Made by a program: the position numbers and the translations under genes
Source of the DNA: an uncultured bacterium
GTDB lineage: Bacteria > Cyanobacteriota > Vampirovibrionia > Gastranaerophilales > Gastranaerophilaceae
Reading direction: 5' to 3'
Assembly: GCA_949286705.1 (NCBI GenBank)
Contig: CASEDF010000003.1
Location: forward strand, 62,474-126,473
Length of the DNA: 64,000 nucleotides
The notes under the pieces: generated by a model
The model's input: the letters and a program-made list of their open reading frames with translations, nothing else
Told to the model about the DNA's origin: nothing
The model's database searches: none
Shown: one piece after another, positions 7,439-16,239 of the stretch
Layout: each line of letters opens with the position of its first letter
Numbering within the stretch: the first letter of the stretch is position 1

Positions 7439-8209
7439 TTAATTATGCAGGGATTTTTTTGCCTGTTTCCACAGCGCGTCAAATTCCTCAAATGTATATT
7501 CGCATAACGGCTTTTGGGCAAGTTCTTCCATTTTGCGGAAACGTTTTTCAAATTTTTTGTTAGCACGTAAAAGTGCCTGCTCTGCATCAATTTTGTTCCA
7601 GCGTGCAAGATTGACCACGGCAAATAAAATATCGCCGAATTCATCTTCCATGTGGTCTTTGTCATTGTTTTTGCAGGCGTCTTTAAATTCGTCAAATTCG
7701 GAGAATATGCATTCATAAAGCGATTTTTCGTCCGGCCACTCAAACCCCTGTTTTACTGCGCGTTTGCTGATTTTTTGGGCGCTCATCAGAGCGGATTGCG
7801 CTTTTGAAATCCCGTCCATTGCGGATTTGCGGTGGGGTTTTTCTTCCGCCTTTAATTTATCCCAGTTATCAAGAATTTCGTCGGTGGAATTTACTTTTGT
7901 ATGCCCGAAAACGTGAGGATGGCGGTGGATTAATTTATCCTTAATCCCCTTTGCAACGTCTTCTATTGTGAACTCGCCTTCTTCAGCGGCGATTTGAGAA
8001 TGCAGAACTACCTGCAGCAAAACGTCGCCCAGCTCCTCTCTTAAATGTGTCATATCATTGTCGTCAATGGCATCGACAGCTTCATAAGCTTCCTCAAGCA
8101 TATTCGGACGCAGTGTTGCGTGGGTTTGTTCCCTGTCCCATTTGCATCCGTCAGGCGCGCGCAGCCGTCTTATTACCTCTATTAATCCTTCTAAATTCTC
8201 ATATCCCAT
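7439..8209 (-). CDS. mazG: nucleoside triphosphate pyrophosphohydrolase MazG
   Basis: 256 residues; two tandem MazG domains. Near the N-terminus it reads APDGCKWDREQTH, then the metal-binding EEAYE motif and REELGDVLLQVV; a second copy has DEFGDILFAVVNLARW. The enzyme hydrolyses (d)NTPs to monophosphates, cleaning the pool. Start ATG 8209 follows TAGAAT-N6, so it may be leaderless; the upstream in-frame TTG (8215) lies within that spacer. Monocistronic between the phage fragment and the 8340 gene. Confidence 0.93.
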   Translation of the reverse strand: MGYENLEGLIEVIRRLRAPDGCKWDREQTHATLRPNMLEEAYEAVDAIDDNDMTHLREELGDVLLQVVLHSQIAAEEGEFTIEDVAKGIKDKLIHRHPHVFGHTKVNSTDEILDNWDKLKAEEKPHRKSAMDGISKAQSALMSAQKISKRAVKQGFEWPDEKSLYECIFSEFDEFKDACKNNDKDHMEDEFGDILFAVVNLARWNKIDAEQALLRANKKFEKRFRKMEELAQKPLCEYTFEEFDALWKQAKKSLHN

Positions 8210-8221
8210 ATTCAAATTCTA
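8207..8221 (-). promoter_or_regulatory. leaderless-type start of mazG
   Basis: -10 TAGAAT (8216-8221 on minus) is followed by six bases (TTGAAT) and ATG at 8209. No Shine-Dalgarno fits, so transcription probably begins at or near the ATG. Confidence 0.6.
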
Positions 8222-8339
8222 TCACAAACTCCAACTAAAGTTTATATTCTTTTTCTAAAATTACATCAAAAGGTGGATTTCATATCCGGTTAGTATGTTA
8301 TTCTTAGTATGTGAATAGTGAAGAGAGAGGTATACATTA

Positions 8340-8792
8340 ATGGCAATAATTGCAAAGATTGGTCAGGTTTTAAACACCCCGATAAAAATCGGAAAGACAG
8401 TAAATCATTCATCAAACCCGTTTGCGGCAGCAACATTTGTGACTGCAGACGTATTTGTATCTAAAGCGGCAAAACCATCATTGAAAGACAAATTAAAATT
8501 AAGTGCATTTGTCGGTTCAATCGGTGATGCATTCCCGACTTTCCGTAAAGGTATTGAATCAGTCGTTGCATTCGGTAACAGAATGAAAGAAGGTTTTTCA
8601 TCCGCAATGAGCAAACTTAACGAAATCGGTTCTATGGAAATTTCAATTGATTTTGCGGGTGCAGGTCGTGCCATTAAATCAGGATTTGCTTCAATTGCAG
8701 ACAATTACAGCGTACAAAAGCTTAAAAAACAGGATGTAGCATCACTTGAAGCAATGTGGAAAGAGTTATCAGGCTTGAATATAGCAGCATAG
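8340..8792 (+). CDS. lineage-specific hypothetical protein
   Basis: 150 residues, no signal peptide, Ala/Ser/Gly rich and amphipathic. Motif SSNPFAAATF near residue 25 recalls the NPxF segments of other unassigned proteins in this window. AGAGAGG lies 10 nt before the ATG. Followed after 13 nt by a HEAT-like protein, so the two probably form an operon ending at the terminator at 9201. No family recognised. Confidence 0.7.
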   Translation: MAIIAKIGQVLNTPIKIGKTVNHSSNPFAAATFVTADVFVSKAAKPSLKDKLKLSAFVGSIGDAFPTFRKGIESVVAFGNRMKEGFSSAMSKLNEIGSMEISIDFAGAGRAIKSGFASIADNYSVQKLKKQDVASLEAMWKELSGLNIAA

Positions 8793-8805
8793 AGGAGGAT
8801 ACAAT

Positions 8806-9174
8806 ATGAAAGATAACAAAAACAGAAAAATCAGAAATATAATAGAAGCTTTATGCTTGCATTCAGATGCTGATTCAATCAGAGTATTGGAAGAAATGGG
8901 CACAAATTCTTCTGACGATGAAATCAGAGAATTAACAGCCCGTGCACTTGTCAGAAAAAATAGCCACGACTCTCTTGCGGTTACTATTACAAACAAAGGC
9001 AAAGGCATCAACGATATGTCAACAGTTGTTGCAATGAGCACTATAAACGAGCTTTTGGCTCTCGATAATAAAGACGAAGCTATTAAGATTTTAACTGATA
9101 CCGTTGAAATGCATTCTGATGAAGAAGTCAGAGAAAATGCACGTTCAGTAAAGGCATTAATGGCTTTAAGCTAA
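8806..9174 (+). CDS. small HEAT-repeat-like hypothetical protein
   Basis: 122 residues, all helical, with repeating pattern DDEIRELTARALVRKN and DEEVRENARSVKALM that looks like two or three HEAT-type helical pairs. Strong AGAGGAGG ribosome site. Second gene of a two-gene operon with 8340-8792. HEAT-like proteins are usually protein-binding scaffolds; no specific partner can be inferred beyond the neighbour. Confidence 0.7.
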   Translation: MKDNKNRKIRNIIEALCLHSDADSIRVLEEMGTNSSDDEIRELTARALVRKNSHDSLAVTITNKGKGINDMSTVVAMSTINELLALDNKDEAIKILTDTVEMHSDEEVRENARSVKALMALS

Positions 9175-9200
9175 GATTTCCATACAGCAACTCCAAAAGG

Positions 9201-9231
9201 CATCCGCAACATAAGTTGCGGATGTTTTTTT
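9201..9231 (+). terminator. intrinsic terminator
   Basis: Perfect stem CATCCGCAAC/GTTGCGGATG (9201-9210, 9215-9224) with loop ATAA and seven Ts. Ends the 8340-9174 operon. Confidence 0.92.
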
Positions 9232-9260
9232 GATTGAATTCAGTTGCCGGATGGTGCCCA

Positions 9261-10502
9261 CTAGTATCTGAAGCCGTCAGCTTTCATGCGGTCAATGACC
9301 TCCTGCAGCTGCTCGTCGGAGCATACGTAAGACAATCTGAAAAACCCTTCGCCGCAGTCGCCGAAAGCCGTACCCGGCACGACTACAATTCCGGACGTCC
9401 TTAATAAATCCTCACAGAATTCAAACGAGGTTTTGTATTTTCTCGGAATCGGCATCCAGAGGTAAAACGTTGTATGCGGAACATTTGACATATCCCAGCC
9501 GAGTTCCGTGAAGCCTTTTACCATAATTGCCTGTTTGCGTTTGTAGCCGAGGTTCCCTTCTTTTATGTAATCGTCGCCTTCTTTTGAATTCAAAATTTCC
9601 GCGCAGGCTTTTTGCAGCGCCTTAAAAATCCCGTTATCAATAGTTGATTTGCCTTTGCCAAGACGCTGAACGACAAATTCGTTTCCGCAAACCCAGCCCA
9701 GACGCCAGCCGGTTACCGCATAAGGCTTTGAAAAGCTGTGAAATTCAACCGCAATATCTTTTGCACCCTCAATTTCAAACACGCTGAACGGTTTTTCATC
9801 TTCGCTGAAGTACAAATCCGCGTATGCCAGGTCTGATATCAAAAGAATTTTGTGTTTTTTGCAGAAATCAACTGCGGATTTTACGTAATCTTTTGTTGCG
9901 CTTACACCCAGCGGGTTATTCGGGTAATTTATGATAAGCGCTTTCAAATTCTCAGGATTGCGTCCGTCTTTTATAAATTTGTCCCAAACCCCGTCCAAAT
10001 CCGGCATATAGTTGTTTTCGGCAGTCAGAGGAATGTGGTAAGCCTCGCCGCCCGCGCATTGGATAAACTGCAAATATGAAGCATAGCAAGGATCCGGAAC
10101 CATTATGATATCTTTATCCGTGTCTTTTTGGGTTATCAAAAATCTTATGAGATTTGCAATACCTTCTTTTGAGCCTACAAGCGAAAAGATTTCTTTATCG
10201 GGGTCAAGCTCAACGCCAAAGCGGTTTTTCATCCTTTGGGCTATTGCTTTTCTGTAGTAATCCTCGCCTTTGGGGGTAGAATATGTATGAATTCCGTCCT
10301 CGTCAAGGATTTGTTTAAGTCTGTCTATCAAAACTTTTGGCGGATTTGCGGTCGGCGCACCCATTGAAAGTGAAATCGGCGCCCTGTTTTTGGCAATCAA
10401 TTCCGGCTTCAGCCGTGCTGTTTCTTCTTTCAGCTTAAACATAATATATGTGTCAAGTGACATTACGTCTTTATTAAACAAATTTTCTTTAAAATTACTC
10501 AT
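9261..10502 (-). CDS. class I/II aminotransferase, probably LL-diaminopimelate aminotransferase-like
   Basis: 413-residue fold-type I PLP enzyme. Visible signatures: NYPNNPLG (cofactor pocket), DLAYADL, and HSFSKPYAVTGWRLGW with the Schiff-base lysine; FFRLSY near the C-terminus carries the carboxylate-binding arginine. Closest recollection is the DapL-like group converting tetrahydrodipicolinate to LL-DAP; aspartate or alanine aminotransferase activity cannot be excluded. lysA lies at 23072. It starts 1 nt after the end of mlaF and is probably co-transcribed with mlaEF. Confidence 0.75.
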   Translation of the reverse strand: MSNFKENLFNKDVMSLDTYIMFKLKEETARLKPELIAKNRAPISLSMGAPTANPPKVLIDRLKQILDEDGIHTYSTPKGEDYYRKAIAQRMKNRFGVELDPDKEIFSLVGSKEGIANLIRFLITQKDTDKDIIMVPDPCYASYLQFIQCAGGEAYHIPLTAENNYMPDLDGVWDKFIKDGRNPENLKALIINYPNNPLGVSATKDYVKSAVDFCKKHKILLISDLAYADLYFSEDEKPFSVFEIEGAKDIAVEFHSFSKPYAVTGWRLGWVCGNEFVVQRLGKGKSTIDNGIFKALQKACAEILNSKEGDDYIKEGNLGYKRKQAIMVKGFTELGWDMSNVPHTTFYLWMPIPRKYKTSFEFCEDLLRTSGIVVVPGTAFGDCGEGFFRLSYVCSDEQLQEVIDRMKADGFRY

Positions 10503-10503
10503 A

Positions 10504-11229
10504 TTAATTTCCTTCCATCATTTTCATAGGACCTTCCAAAGATGCGGTTACAAACTGTTTGGTGTATTCATTATCCTGTTTCAGCATATCAGAAGGAGTT
10601 CCTTCATAAACTATTTTTCCGTTATAGAGCATAACCACTCTGTCCGCGGTTCTTGTAATTGTTGACATCTGGTGGGTTACAACAATTGATGCCGCGTTTG
10701 TTTCTTCTTTTAATCTTACAATATAATTTTCAATAAGTGTAGAAGATATCGGATCCAGACCTGCCGTGGGTTCATCGTAAAGTATTGTATTGGGTTCCGT
10801 AACAATTGCTCTGGCAAAGCTTACGCGTTTTTGCATACCGCCTGAAAGCTCTGACGGAAACAGCTTTTCAATCCCTTTTAAGCCGACAAGTTCAAGTTTT
10901 TGTTTTACAATTTCCTTAATTTCGTCTTCCGTGAATTTTTTTCTCAAATCGCGTCTTTCGTGCAGTGCAAACGCGATGTTATCCGCCACGTTCAAAGAGT
11001 CAAACAACGCCGAATACTGAAATACCATTGCAATATCGCCTTTTGAGGTGATAATTTCGCCGGAATCTTTTTCCAGTAAACCGGAAATCAATTTTAAAAT
11101 GGTACTTTTGCCGGAGCCTGAAAAGCCCACAATTGCAAGAGTTTCGCCGTCGTTTACCTTAAAAGATACGTCGTCAATAACTTTTTTATCTCCAAAAACT
11201 TTAACCAGATTTTTAACTTCAATACTCAT
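10504..11229 (-). CDS. mlaF: ABC transporter ATPase of the Mla/MCE lipid transporter (MlaF)
   Basis: 241 residues. Walker A GFSGSGKST, signature LSGGM, Walker B TILYDEPTAGLDP; the combination LSGGMQKRVSFARA and the GLDP turn are typical of MlaF. With MlaE and an MCE protein it moves phospholipid between the membranes. Gene order mlaE-mlaF-aminotransferase; the MCE subunit is elsewhere (48097). Spacing to mlaE is 11 nt. Confidence 0.92.
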   Translation of the reverse strand: MSIEVKNLVKVFGDKKVIDDVSFKVNDGETLAIVGFSGSGKSTILKLISGLLEKDSGEIITSKGDIAMVFQYSALFDSLNVADNIAFALHERRDLRKKFTEDEIKEIVKQKLELVGLKGIEKLFPSELSGGMQKRVSFARAIVTEPNTILYDEPTAGLDPISSTLIENYIVRLKEETNAASIVVTHQMSTITRTADRVVMLYNGKIVYEGTPSDMLKQDNEYTKQFVTASLEGPMKMMEGN

Positions 11230-11240
11230 AATTTACACCT

Positions 11241-12050
11241 TTAAAAGAAAAATGCCACCGCAAAAATCATATCCCATACAACGATTGCGACAAAAGACCA
11301 GACAACTGCTTTTGTCGTTGCAAGTCCGACGCCTTTGGCTCCGCCCGACGCGTAATATCCGCACGAACAGCTTATTAAAGCGATTGTTCCGCCGAAAAAT
11401 ACCGCCTTAAGTAAGCTTACCCATAAATCCTTCATGTAAATTCCAAGCCATGCCGAATCAAAATATGCCCTGTAACTTAGTCCCGCAAACAAATCCGACG
11501 TTACGGCTCCCGCCAAAACCCCGACTGCCGCCGCAATTATGGTTACAAACGGCATCATTATTATTCCTGACAATACCCTCGGCACAAATAAATAACTTAC
11601 CGGATCGACTTTTAATACTCTTATTGCGTCAATTTGTTCGGTGACGCGCATTGTGGCGATTTCGGAGGCTATTGAGGAACCTATCATGGAAATTATCGCA
11701 AAGCCCGACATTATAACCGCAACTTCCCTTACTATCAAAATTGACATCATCATGCCGATAAAATTTCCGCCGCCCTGTTTAACCATCTCAAGCGCAACCT
11801 GCGATGCTACGATTACAGATGTCATACCTACAATTGTGAGTGTAATAGGCAAAGAACTTACACCAAATCTTGAACACTGATAAATCAGTTCTTTTCTGTC
11901 AATCCCGCCTTTTATCAAGGCTTTTATAAGCTGAATTCCGTTTTGGGTAATTTTTCCCAGAGTATCGACAAAATCATAAAAAGTGTCGTAAACCCCTGTA
12001 AAAATTTTGTATGTGGCGGATTGTTTAAAATATTTTTGTAAAGTCCCCAT
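11241..12050 (-). CDS. mlaE: Mla/MCE lipid transporter permease (MlaE)
   Basis: 269 residues, about five membrane helices, with the MlaE-family core GMTSVIVASQVALEM and EIATMRVTEQIDAIRVLKVDP. It forms the inner-membrane channel with MlaF. First gene of the operon; ATG 12050 is preceded by TATAAT-N7, with GAGG in the spacer, so initiation may be leaderless or use a minimal leader. It is divergent from padR, with only 57 bp between the two starts. Confidence 0.92.
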   Translation of the reverse strand: MGTLQKYFKQSATYKIFTGVYDTFYDFVDTLGKITQNGIQLIKALIKGGIDRKELIYQCSRFGVSSLPITLTIVGMTSVIVASQVALEMVKQGGGNFIGMMMSILIVREVAVIMSGFAIISMIGSSIASEIATMRVTEQIDAIRVLKVDPVSYLFVPRVLSGIIMMPFVTIIAAAVGVLAGAVTSDLFAGLSYRAYFDSAWLGIYMKDLWVSLLKAVFFGGTIALISCSCGYYASGGAKGVGLATTKAVVWSFVAIVVWDMIFAVAFFF

Positions 12051-12110
12051 ACCTCAAATTATACAGGAAAATTAGCCGCGATGTCAATTTTATGATATAA
12101 TTTGTGTATG
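12048..12110. promoter_or_regulatory. back-to-back promoters of mlaE and padR, both leaderless-type
   Basis: Minus-strand TATAAT (12058-12063) is 7 nt from mlaE ATG 12050. Plus-strand TATAAT (12096-12101) is 6 nt from padR ATG 12108. The 57-bp shared region is a likely PadR target (inference). Confidence 0.6.
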
Positions 12111-12635
12111 ATTGAATTAATGATATTATATGTGCTGTCAAAGCGTGAATTGACGATGTATTCCGTGCAGAAGTTTATATTTGAAAACTTTGGCGCATTC
12201 TCAAAGCCGAGTATCGGTGCGATTAAGCCGGCTCTTGTAAGGCTTGAAAAAGAAGGCTGTCTGACTTCACGCAAAATGATGTCTGACGGCGGTAAACTGT
12301 CTGTTTTTTATACAATTACCAAAAACGGACTTGAAGAATTAAGACGGCTTATTCTTGAAAATTTGAGTGAAAATCCTCTGCAATTCTTTTCAAATGCCAG
12401 AATTAAGCTTTCGTGCGCGTCTTTTTTGTCAAAAGATGATTGCGCGGATTTGTTTTTTCATATCAAATCCCTTGCAATGCAGCACAAATTTAACGCGGAA
12501 GCTGTTATTAACGATGAATACAATCACTTGAGTTTTTATCAGAGAATTATCTTAGACAATGCGATTTGCGAATATGCTAATTTTATAACTATTCTTGAAG
12601 GTTTGGAAAAAGAAAATGCCGGCAATAGTAAATAG
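12108..12635 (+). CDS. PadR-family transcriptional regulator
   Basis: 175 residues. N-terminal PadR winged helix: IELMILYVLSKRELTMYSV, then SIGAIKPALVRLEKEGCLTS and FYTITKNGLEELR. C-terminal part is helical, as in PadR subfamily members with a dimerisation domain. The family senses small molecules or cell-envelope stress and usually autoregulates. ATG 12108 chosen over the TTG at 12102, which is inside the 6-nt spacer after the -10 box. Overlaps the radical-SAM gene by 20 nt and faces the mla operon. Confidence 0.85.
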   Translation: MIELMILYVLSKRELTMYSVQKFIFENFGAFSKPSIGAIKPALVRLEKEGCLTSRKMMSDGGKLSVFYTITKNGLEELRRLILENLSENPLQFFSNARIKLSCASFLSKDDCADLFFHIKSLAMQHKFNAEAVINDEYNHLSFYQRIILDNAICEYANFITILEGLEKENAGNSK

Positions 12636-13881
12636 TGTTGTTGAAAATTCAATAGCCGCGGAGCTGGAAATTGCCTCCGGCGACGAAATTTTGTCAATAG
12701 ACGGGAATAAAATGTCCGATATGATTGACTATAATTTTTATTGCAAAACAGAACTTCTGACGCTGGAAGTAAAGAAAAAATCCGGTGAACTTGAAGAAAT
12801 AGAGATTGAAAAGGATTTTGACGAAGATCTGGGAATTGTATTTGAGAGTGCTGTTTTTGACCGCGTGAAGCCCTGCCTTAACCATTGTATATTTTGTTTT
12901 GTCGACCAGCAGCCAAAGGGATTGAGGGAAACTTTGTACGTAAAAGATGACGATTACAGGCTTTCTTACCTTCAGGGAACATACATTACGCTTACGAATT
13001 TTACGGATAAAGACCGCGAAAGAATTAAAAGGATGCATCTTGGGCCGTTTTATGTTTCGGTGCACACAACAAACCCCGAATTAAGGTGTAAAATGCTTCA
13101 AAACCCCAACGCCGGCAAGGCTCTGGAAAATCTTAAATGGTTCAGAAAAAATAAAATCCCTTTTCATGCTCAAATTGTTTTGTGCCCAGGTTTAAATGAC
13201 GGAAAAGAGCTTGAGCGGACGCTTAATGATCTTGCGGAGTTGAAAAACACTGTTTTATCAACGGCGATTGTACCTGTCGGGATAACTCAGTTCAGACAAG
13301 GCGGGCTTAAACATGTTGATAAAAAATGTGCGGAAGAAACTATTGATATAGCTTCCCGATACAAACGGGTTTGCTGCTCGGATGAATTCTTTTTGCTTGC
13401 GGGGCGCGAGGTTCCGCCGGTCAAATATTACGGAAACTTTGAACAGCTTGACGACGGTGTGGGTGCTATAAGGCTTTTGTTAGAAGACTTTAAAAAACAT
13501 AAGCTTCCCAAAAAGCTCAAAAAGCCTTTGAAATTTATTTTTGCGACATCTTATGCTGCGCGCTTTGCAATAGATAAAATTGCCGGAAAGCTTAATAAAA
13601 TCGAAAATCTTAGCTGTTTTGTTTGCCCTGTCAAATCCGATTACTGGGGAAAAGATATTACTGTCGCAGGACTTATTACAACCGGTGATTTGATAAGAAC
13701 AATCAAAGATGTAGATGCGGATTTTGTCGTAATCCCTTCCGTTATGCTCAGACCATACAGCGAGGATTTTTTGGACGGAAAAACGCTGGATTATGTCCGA
13801 AAAGTTACGAAAAAAGAGTTTTTTGTGGTGAAAAATATTTATTCCATCGGCGAATTGGTTGAATATTTGCAAACATGCTGA
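12616..13881 (+). CDS. DUF512 radical-SAM Fe-S protein with N-terminal PDZ-like domain
   Basis: 421 residues. PDZ-like start (residues 1-60: VENSIAAELEIASGDEILSI), then a radical-SAM cluster motif CLNHCIFCFVDQ, and the DUF512 C-terminal region. A cyanobacterial family of this kind is defined as a putative Fe-S oxidoreductase (TIGR03279); homologues occur in clostridia. Substrate unknown. ATG 12616 overlaps padR by 20 nt, which implies translational coupling. Presence supports a cyanobacteria-related lineage but is not decisive. Confidence 0.88.
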   Translation: MPAIVNSVVENSIAAELEIASGDEILSIDGNKMSDMIDYNFYCKTELLTLEVKKKSGELEEIEIEKDFDEDLGIVFESAVFDRVKPCLNHCIFCFVDQQPKGLRETLYVKDDDYRLSYLQGTYITLTNFTDKDRERIKRMHLGPFYVSVHTTNPELRCKMLQNPNAGKALENLKWFRKNKIPFHAQIVLCPGLNDGKELERTLNDLAELKNTVLSTAIVPVGITQFRQGGLKHVDKKCAEETIDIASRYKRVCCSDEFFLLAGREVPPVKYYGNFEQLDDGVGAIRLLLEDFKKHKLPKKLKKPLKFIFATSYAARFAIDKIAGKLNKIENLSCFVCPVKSDYWGKDITVAGLITTGDLIRTIKDVDADFVVIPSVMLRPYSEDFLDGKTLDYVRKVTKKEFFVVKNIYSIGELVEYLQTC

Positions 13882-13953
13882 AAAGTAGCACCCTCGTAAT
13901 GACTTGAAAAACGATTGTAATGTGGTCATTTATCTATTCAACAACAATGCGAT

Positions 13954-15570
13954 TTACAAAACTTCCATCGGTTCGACAATAAATTCCACAAGCACGGTAC
14001 CCTTATCGGCAAAAGCTTTTTCCAATACCGGCAAAACTTCTGCGCGATTAGACACCCTATAAGCTTTCAGCCCGTAGCTTTCAGCGATTTTCATAAAATC
14101 CGGATTGGAAATTTTGGTTTCAAAATACCTTCCGTCACATTGTTTTTCCTGCAGTTGACGAACCATGCCGAGATAGCCGTTATTCAGTATAAGAATTTTT
14201 ACGGGCAAATTATAGTCGCGGCAGGTAGCCAATTCCTGCAAATTCATCTGAAAAGACCCGTCGCCCGCAACGCACACAACCGGTTTTGACATGTCGTAAA
14301 TACAAGCTCCGATTGCCGCTGGAAAACCAAATCCCATAGTACCGGAGCCGCCGGAGGTCAGGAATTTTCCGGGCTTTGAAAAATGCAGGTTCTGCGCTGC
14401 CCAGAGCTGATGCTGACCGACTTCCGTTGTCACGGTCAAATCTTTTCCGCAAATAAATTTGTCCAGCTCCCGCATAACCTCAAATGATTGCAGCATGTTT
14501 GTTTTTGCCTCACGCTTAACGTTCAGGGCGCGGAATCTTTCCGTGTCACCCCACTTGGCGGAAAAAGAAATACCCGCAAGCGACTTAATCATTTCCGCCA
14601 GAATAATTTTCGCATCGCCCGTTATAGAGTCGTGCGCCTTAATTACGCGCGAAATTTCACGCTCATTTATGTCAAGCTGGATGAATTTCTTCTCTAAATC
14701 AGTCTTTTCAAAGCAGCAGGTAATTCTGTCATTAAACCTTGCTCCGATTGAAAAAATTAAATCACTCTCTTTAATCACGGCATTTGCGGCTCTGTCACCG
14801 AAAATGCCTATCATGCCGAAATAGTTTTCATCCTCTGCAGGGTAAACGCCAAGCCCCATCATAGTCGTCACAACAGGGAATTTCAGGATTTTGTTAAGCT
14901 CTCTCACCTCTTTATAAGCATCTTTAGCCCCGCCGCCCGTCACGATTACCGGACGTTTTGCAAGGGAAAGCTCTTTAAGAATATTTGTAACATCAACAGC
15001 CGCTTCACATGCCGGTGCCGTATCAGGGAGGCCCTTAAATTCAGCGTTTTCATACAGAATATTTTTTGCCAGATCAACGACAACAGGGCCTTTTTTGCCG
15101 GATATTGCGGTATTAAAGGCGTCATAAAGAGTTTGTTCAAGGTCTTTGACCGATTTAACCTGATAAACTTTTTTGGTGCAGGAACGTGTAATATCGCAGA
15201 TATCAGCCTCCTGAAACGCGTCTTTGCCTATTAAATCCGCCGTAACCTGACCTGTCAAAACCACAAGAGGCGCGCCATCGAGGTAGGCGTTTACAATTCC
15301 CGATACGGTATTTGTGGCGCCCGGACCTGATGTCACAAGGACAACGCCCGCTTTGCCGCTCACTCTTGCGTAACCCTCTGCCGCATGTACGGCTGCCTGT
15401 TCGTGTCGCACAAGAATATGCCGTATTTCGTTTTGTTTATAAAGTTCGTCGTATATTTTTAAAACTATGCCGCCGGGGTAGCCGAAAATCTTTTCAACTC
15501 CGAGATTTTGCAGGGTTTTAACTATAATTTCGGCACCTGTCAGTGTTTTTGTTTTTAACAAATTTTCCAT
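13954..15570 (-). CDS. ilvB: acetolactate synthase large subunit (ThDP enzyme)
   Basis: 538 residues. N-terminal ThDP domain with GYPGG and the catalytic Glu in RHEQAAVHAAEGYARVSG; central FAD/Rossmann-like domain; C-terminal GDGSFQMNLQEL motif binding ThDP-Mg. It condenses two pyruvates in branched-chain amino acid synthesis. No small subunit is adjacent. C-terminus ends VEFIVEPMEVL, as in ilvB-type enzymes. ATG 15570 follows TAAAAT-N6; leaderless start likely. An in-frame TTG at 15576 is inside that spacer. Confidence 0.9.
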   Translation of the reverse strand: MENLLKTKTLTGAEIIVKTLQNLGVEKIFGYPGGIVLKIYDELYKQNEIRHILVRHEQAAVHAAEGYARVSGKAGVVLVTSGPGATNTVSGIVNAYLDGAPLVVLTGQVTADLIGKDAFQEADICDITRSCTKKVYQVKSVKDLEQTLYDAFNTAISGKKGPVVVDLAKNILYENAEFKGLPDTAPACEAAVDVTNILKELSLAKRPVIVTGGGAKDAYKEVRELNKILKFPVVTTMMGLGVYPAEDENYFGMIGIFGDRAANAVIKESDLIFSIGARFNDRITCCFEKTDLEKKFIQLDINEREISRVIKAHDSITGDAKIILAEMIKSLAGISFSAKWGDTERFRALNVKREAKTNMLQSFEVMRELDKFICGKDLTVTTEVGQHQLWAAQNLHFSKPGKFLTSGGSGTMGFGFPAAIGACIYDMSKPVVCVAGDGSFQMNLQELATCRDYNLPVKILILNNGYLGMVRQLQEKQCDGRYFETKISNPDFMKIAESYGLKAYRVSNRAEVLPVLEKAFADKGTVLVEFIVEPMEVL

Positions 15571-15582
15571 AATCAAATTTTA
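15568..15582 (-). promoter_or_regulatory. leaderless-type start of ilvB
   Basis: Minus-strand TAAAAT (15577-15582), six bases (TTGATT), then ATG 15570; no ribosome site. Confidence 0.55.
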
Positions 15583-15585
15583 GCA

Positions 15586-15618
15586 CAAAAAAGCCTGCGC
15601 GAGGCAGGCTTTTTTTTA
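15586..15618. terminator. bidirectional-looking terminator
   Basis: Stem GCCTGC/GCAGGC (15593-15598, 15604-15609) flanked by A-run and T-run on both sides. Ends the two secreted-protein genes on the minus strand. Confidence 0.85.
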
Positions 15619-15891
15619 TTATTCGCTGATTAATTCGTTCCACAATTGTTTTTTGTGTTCGATTTTCTTTTTAGCAGCTTCACGTTTTTTCTGCTGTTCA
15701 GCCTGTTGTTTTTCTCTTTCGAGTCTTGCAGCTTCCTGTTGTTTTTTGTAATCTTCTTGTTTTTGCTGCATTTCAGCTTCTTTTTTATTAATTTTGTCGG
15801 TTGTTTGCTGCGCCCAATCGCCTAAAGGACCTGCAAAAGCGCCTGTTGCCGTAAACATAACGATAAGTGATGCAATCAATGTTTTTTTCAT
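15619..15891 (-). CDS. small secreted charged coiled-coil protein
   Basis: 90 residues. Signal peptide with cleavage near AFA-GP (about residue 20), then a Lys/Glu/Gln-rich helix of about 60 residues. It resembles the neighbour at 15904 in layout (signal peptide, short amphipathic segment, coiled coil), so the two may be paralogues. AGGAG-like ribosome site. No known family; a periplasmic or surface structural role is possible but unproven. Confidence 0.8.
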   Translation of the reverse strand: MKKTLIASLIVMFTATGAFAGPLGDWAQQTTDKINKKEAEMQQKQEDYKKQQEAARLEREKQQAEQQKKREAAKKKIEHKKQLWNELISE

Positions 15892-15903
15892 AAATTTTCT
15901 CCT

Positions 15904-16203
15904 TTATTCTTCAAGCAGTATTCTTAACTGCTCTTTCTTTTCCTCTAAACGTTTCTGGTTGGCCTGATAAATTTCCTGACGTTTTCTTTGTTCTTCAAGA
16001 ATTTTTTGTTCGCGTTCGGCTTTTTTCGCCTCATATTTTCTTTGCTGCGCTTCGTTTTTAGCTTGAATATCGTCAACTTTCGCCATTACGTCGTCGTTAA
16101 ACTTCCAGAGCTTATCAAAAAACGAGGTTATGGGATTGTCGGCTGCAAACGCAGGCGCTGCAAGCATTATAGCTGCCAATAAAACTACCGGAATTTTTTT
16201 CAT
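15904..16203 (-). CDS. small secreted charged coiled-coil protein
   Basis: 99 residues. Signal peptide ending near APAFA-AD, a short segment ITSFFDKLWKFNDDVMAKVD, then a long charged coiled coil rich in Lys, Glu, Gln and Arg. AAAGG ribosome site. Twelve nt upstream of its likely paralogue 15619-15891; both end at the terminator at 15586. Function unknown. Confidence 0.8.
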   Translation of the reverse strand: MKKIPVVLLAAIMLAAPAFAADNPITSFFDKLWKFNDDVMAKVDDIQAKNEAQQRKYEAKKAEREQKILEEQRKRQEIYQANQKRLEEKKEQLRILLEE

Positions 16204-16239
16204 AAACCAACCTTTCTTGTTAAGATTATAACAATATTT

